A stretch of DNA of 54,819 bases from NCBI GenBank assembly GCA_002725015.1, contig PBQM01000062.1:1-54819 (forward strand), given 5' to 3'. Shown here piece by piece: positions 53,191 through 54,819 of this stretch. Both the position numbers and the translations under genes were made by a program. Numbering within the stretch: position 1 is the first letter of the stretch; every line of letters starts with the position of its first letter. Origin of the DNA: Flavobacteriaceae bacterium. GTDB taxonomy: Bacteria > Bacteroidota > Bacteroidia > Flavobacteriales > Flavobacteriaceae. The notes under the pieces are model-generated. The model ran no database searches. It saw only the letters and a list, made by a program, of their open reading frames with translations, and was not told where the DNA came from.

Positions 53191-53205
53191 AAGAAAAGTA
53201 ATCTT

Positions 53206-54183
53206 ATGAACTCAAGTTTTAAGTTTATATCTGCACTCTGTACTTTGTTGATAGGATCACATGCATTTGGGCAATATACGGATGTGATCAACTCCAACCG
53301 CCCAGGAGCCTCACAATCGGCTTTTTCTGTGGGTACCAATGTCTTACAATTAGAAGTGGGTCCTTATCTAATAGATGAAAATAGATCCCCTTATCCCAGC
53401 TTTGAAACCAAAGGCTACGGTATAGATTTTGCTCTGCATTACGGTTTTTTTAAAGAGGCTTTTGAGGTCAACATTCAGGGTCGTTTTCAAAGGGACACAA
53501 AAACTTACAATCCACCTCTAAACATTGAGGAGGATCGCTCTAATTTTAAAAACCTAAATTTAGGAATCAAATACTTAATCTACGACCCAAACAAAAATAA
53601 AGAAGAAAAAATCAATATATACAGCTACCATGCCAATAGAGGGTTTAAATGGCGGCATTTGATTCCTGCAGTGGCAGTTTCGGCAGGGTTAAATTTTGAT
53701 TCAAAAAACAATCCCTACACCTCAGCAAGTGTAGAGGGCTTGAGTTATAGAGCAGCATTGATTACACAAAATAATTTTTATGGAGGATGGGTGTTTGTGA
53801 CCAACTTAATGATGGACCGTATCAGCTCTGATCAACAAGATTTTCATTATATACTCACATTAACCCATTCATTCAGTCCTAAATGGGTTGTTTTCGTCGA
53901 AAAGCACGGTATAAAAAGTGATTTTTATGCCGATAATTTAGTCCGCTTTGGTGGTGGGTATTTATTGAGTAAAGATTTACAACTCGATTCTGCTGTTACC
54001 TTTAATTTTAAAGACAGTCCCTCTGTCTTTGGGTTAAATTTTGGAGTTTCGTATAGAATTGATCGGCACAGAGACGAACCAAAAGCAAGCAAGGGCACTT
54101 CCGCAAAAAAAGAAGAAAAAAGACGGGCTCGCGCTCAAAAGAGCGCTAAGAAAAAAAAGGTTGATAATTTTGATGAAAATTAG
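53206..54183 (+). CDS. Outer-membrane transporter-like beta-barrel protein
   Basis: A 325-residue protein with signal peptide MNSSFKFISALCTLLIGSHAFG, cleaved before QYTDVINSNRPGASQS. The mature part has alternating beta-strand segments (LQLEVGPYLI, YGIDFALHYGF, EVNIQGRFQ, WVVFVEKHGI, LQLDSAVTFNF, FGLNFGVSYRID) consistent with a small barrel of the MetA-pathway/transporter type (PF13557-like). The C-terminal 35 residues are highly basic (KKEEKRRARAQKSAKKKK), unusual for a barrel and presumably periplasmic. The open frame extends to 53047, but a promoter element and signal peptide favour 53206. Substrate unknown. Confidence 0.75.
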   Translation: MNSSFKFISALCTLLIGSHAFGQYTDVINSNRPGASQSAFSVGTNVLQLEVGPYLIDENRSPYPSFETKGYGIDFALHYGFFKEAFEVNIQGRFQRDTKTYNPPLNIEEDRSNFKNLNLGIKYLIYDPNKNKEEKINIYSYHANRGFKWRHLIPAVAVSAGLNFDSKNNPYTSASVEGLSYRAALITQNNFYGGWVFVTNLMMDRISSDQQDFHYILTLTHSFSPKWVVFVEKHGIKSDFYADNLVRFGGGYLLSKDLQLDSAVTFNFKDSPSVFGLNFGVSYRIDRHRDEPKASKGTSAKKEEKRRARAQKSAKKKKVDNFDEN

Positions 54184-54186
54184 ACA

Positions 54187-54819
54187 ATGATTATAGTTCA
54201 AGAGGTTCATTCAAAAAAAATGCGCCGAGAATTTGTAAAGTTTCCCTTTAAATTATACGAAAATTCCCCCTATTGGGTCCCCCCCATTATAAGGGAAGAA
54301 ATGGCTGTTTTTGAGAGTTCAAAAAATCCAATTTTGAAAGATGCCAATTTGAAATTGTTTTTGGCTTACAAAAATCAGAAACTGGTTGGCCGCATTGCAG
54401 CTGTTATTAATTGGATTGAAGTAAATGAACAGAAAAATAAAAAAATGCGCTTTGGATGGTTTGATTTTATTGATGACTTCCAAGTGAGCAAAGCACTGCT
54501 GGCTAAAGTCGCTGAAATCGGAAAATCTCATAATTTAGATTATATGGAAGGCCCAGTAGGATTCTCCAATCTGGACAAGGTTGGGGTGCTGACTTATGGC
54601 TTTGATCAAATTGGCAGCATGATCTCTTGGTACAACCATCCCTATTACAAAAGCCACCTAGAGAACCTGGACTTTAAGGTTGAAAAAGAATACTTAGAAC
54701 ACCAGCATGCCTTTGAGGATATTAAAATTGAAAACTACAACCGTATGGAGTCCATCATCAAAAAGCGCTATGGATTAGAAGCACTGAATTTCAATTCGAC
54801 TGCCCAGATGATGAAATAT
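54187..54819 (+). CDS. GNAT-like (YghO-type) protein, 5' part
   Basis: The first 211 codons of a gene that runs off the right edge, beginning ATG 3 bases after the previous stop. The product opens MIIVQEVHSKKMRREFVKFP, then has NSPYWVPPIIREEMAVF, LFLAYKNQKLVGRIAAVIN, MRFGWFDFIDDFQVSKALL, EGPVGFSNLDKVGVLTYGFD and YNHPYYKSHLENLDF. This is a conserved family often labelled GTP cyclohydrolase or hypothetical, related by fold to N-acetyltransferases. Catalytic activity is unproven. The tight spacing suggests co-transcription with the outer-membrane protein gene. Confidence 0.8.
   Translation, partial: MIIVQEVHSKKMRREFVKFPFKLYENSPYWVPPIIREEMAVFESSKNPILKDANLKLFLAYKNQKLVGRIAAVINWIEVNEQKNKKMRFGWFDFIDDFQVSKALLAKVAEIGKSHNLDYMEGPVGFSNLDKVGVLTYGFDQIGSMISWYNHPYYKSHLENLDFKVEKEYLEHQHAFEDIKIENYNRMESIIKKRYGLEALNFNSTAQMMKY

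Noticed and set aside
53047-53205. 53-residue N-terminal extension of the outer-membrane protein
   Set aside because: The extension carries no export signal, while the ATG at 53206 gives a textbook signal peptide preceded by a -7 box.
1-54819. tRNA, rRNA, CRISPR, IS element or prophage
   Set aside because: Reading both strands I saw no T-loop/acceptor pairing pattern, regularly spaced repeats, transposase, integrase or phage structural genes.

Overview
The window is AT-rich chromosomal DNA of a bacterium in the Bacteroidota, almost certainly a marine-type member of the Flavobacteriaceae. The lineage call rests on a type B L31 protein without a zinc motif, a Bacteroidetes-type GlmU-like protein, DUF4199, DUF4834, BatA and YfhO family proteins, a type IX secretion (T9SS) C-terminal sorting domain, absence of clear Shine-Dalgarno sequences, and a recurrent TAnnTTTG octamer (the Bacteroidetes -7 promoter element) 15 to 36 bases before start codons. 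About 48 protein genes are packed with almost no spare DNA. I see no rRNA, tRNA, CRISPR array, insertion sequence, prophage or integrated island, and no gap above 300 bases. The content is core-genome in character.

Layout. 1-5127: 5' end of a lytic transglycosylase-like gene, a small GNAT protein, mtaB (tRNA ms2t6A), an orphan peptide-binding lipoprotein, a GlmU-like nucleotidyl/acetyltransferase and rpmE2 with a clear terminator. 5280-10419: a probable envelope operon (DUF4199 membrane protein, polyprenyl-phosphate-type glycosyltransferase, phosphohexomutase, MsbA-like ABC exporter). 10454-18440: a BNR/Ycf48-like lipoprotein, an RsmB/NSUN-type RNA m5C methyltransferase overlapping a T9SS-secreted endonuclease I, and purL. 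18539-26288: fatty acid catabolism, namely an acyl-CoA ligase, a MarR regulator with two near-identical palindromic operators, and a fadN-fadA-fadE beta-oxidation operon ended by a strong terminator. 26414-30487: an M1 aminopeptidase, a LETM1-related protein, and an ECF sigma factor with a four-helix membrane partner. 30490-34835: PlsC-type acyltransferase and CoA Nudix hydrolase, a cyclophilin lipoprotein, oxyR, a 64-residue protein, DUF4442 and DUF2007 proteins. 34893-41579: S10 peptidase and glycosyltransferase, then a BatA protein, a dihydroorotase homologue lacking its metal ligands, a DUF4870-like protein and a carboxylesterase. 41576-46049: a small coiled-coil membrane protein, an MBL hydrolase, a conserved 484-residue protein of unknown function, bcp and nth divergent from one palindromic promoter, a 49-residue gene and an ECF sigma factor. 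46267-54819: uvrA, a GT4/YfhO/DUF4834 operon, an outer-membrane protein and the 5' part of a GNAT-like gene.

Working together: the genes support envelope lipid/glycan assembly, fatty acid degradation under MarR control, oxidative stress and DNA repair (oxyR, bcp, nth, uvrA), and translation/RNA modification. I did not find a convincing undescribed multi-gene system. The most useful leads are the MarR operator pair in front of fadNAE, the palindrome that is simultaneously two divergent -7 elements between bcp and nth, the conserved but catalytically stripped dihydroorotase, the iron-sulfur-free endonuclease III, two tiny LDY(S/T)K-motif proteins, and the 484-residue protein of unknown function. 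Several starts differ from the longest-ORF start because the TTG inside TAnnTTTG mimics a start codon.
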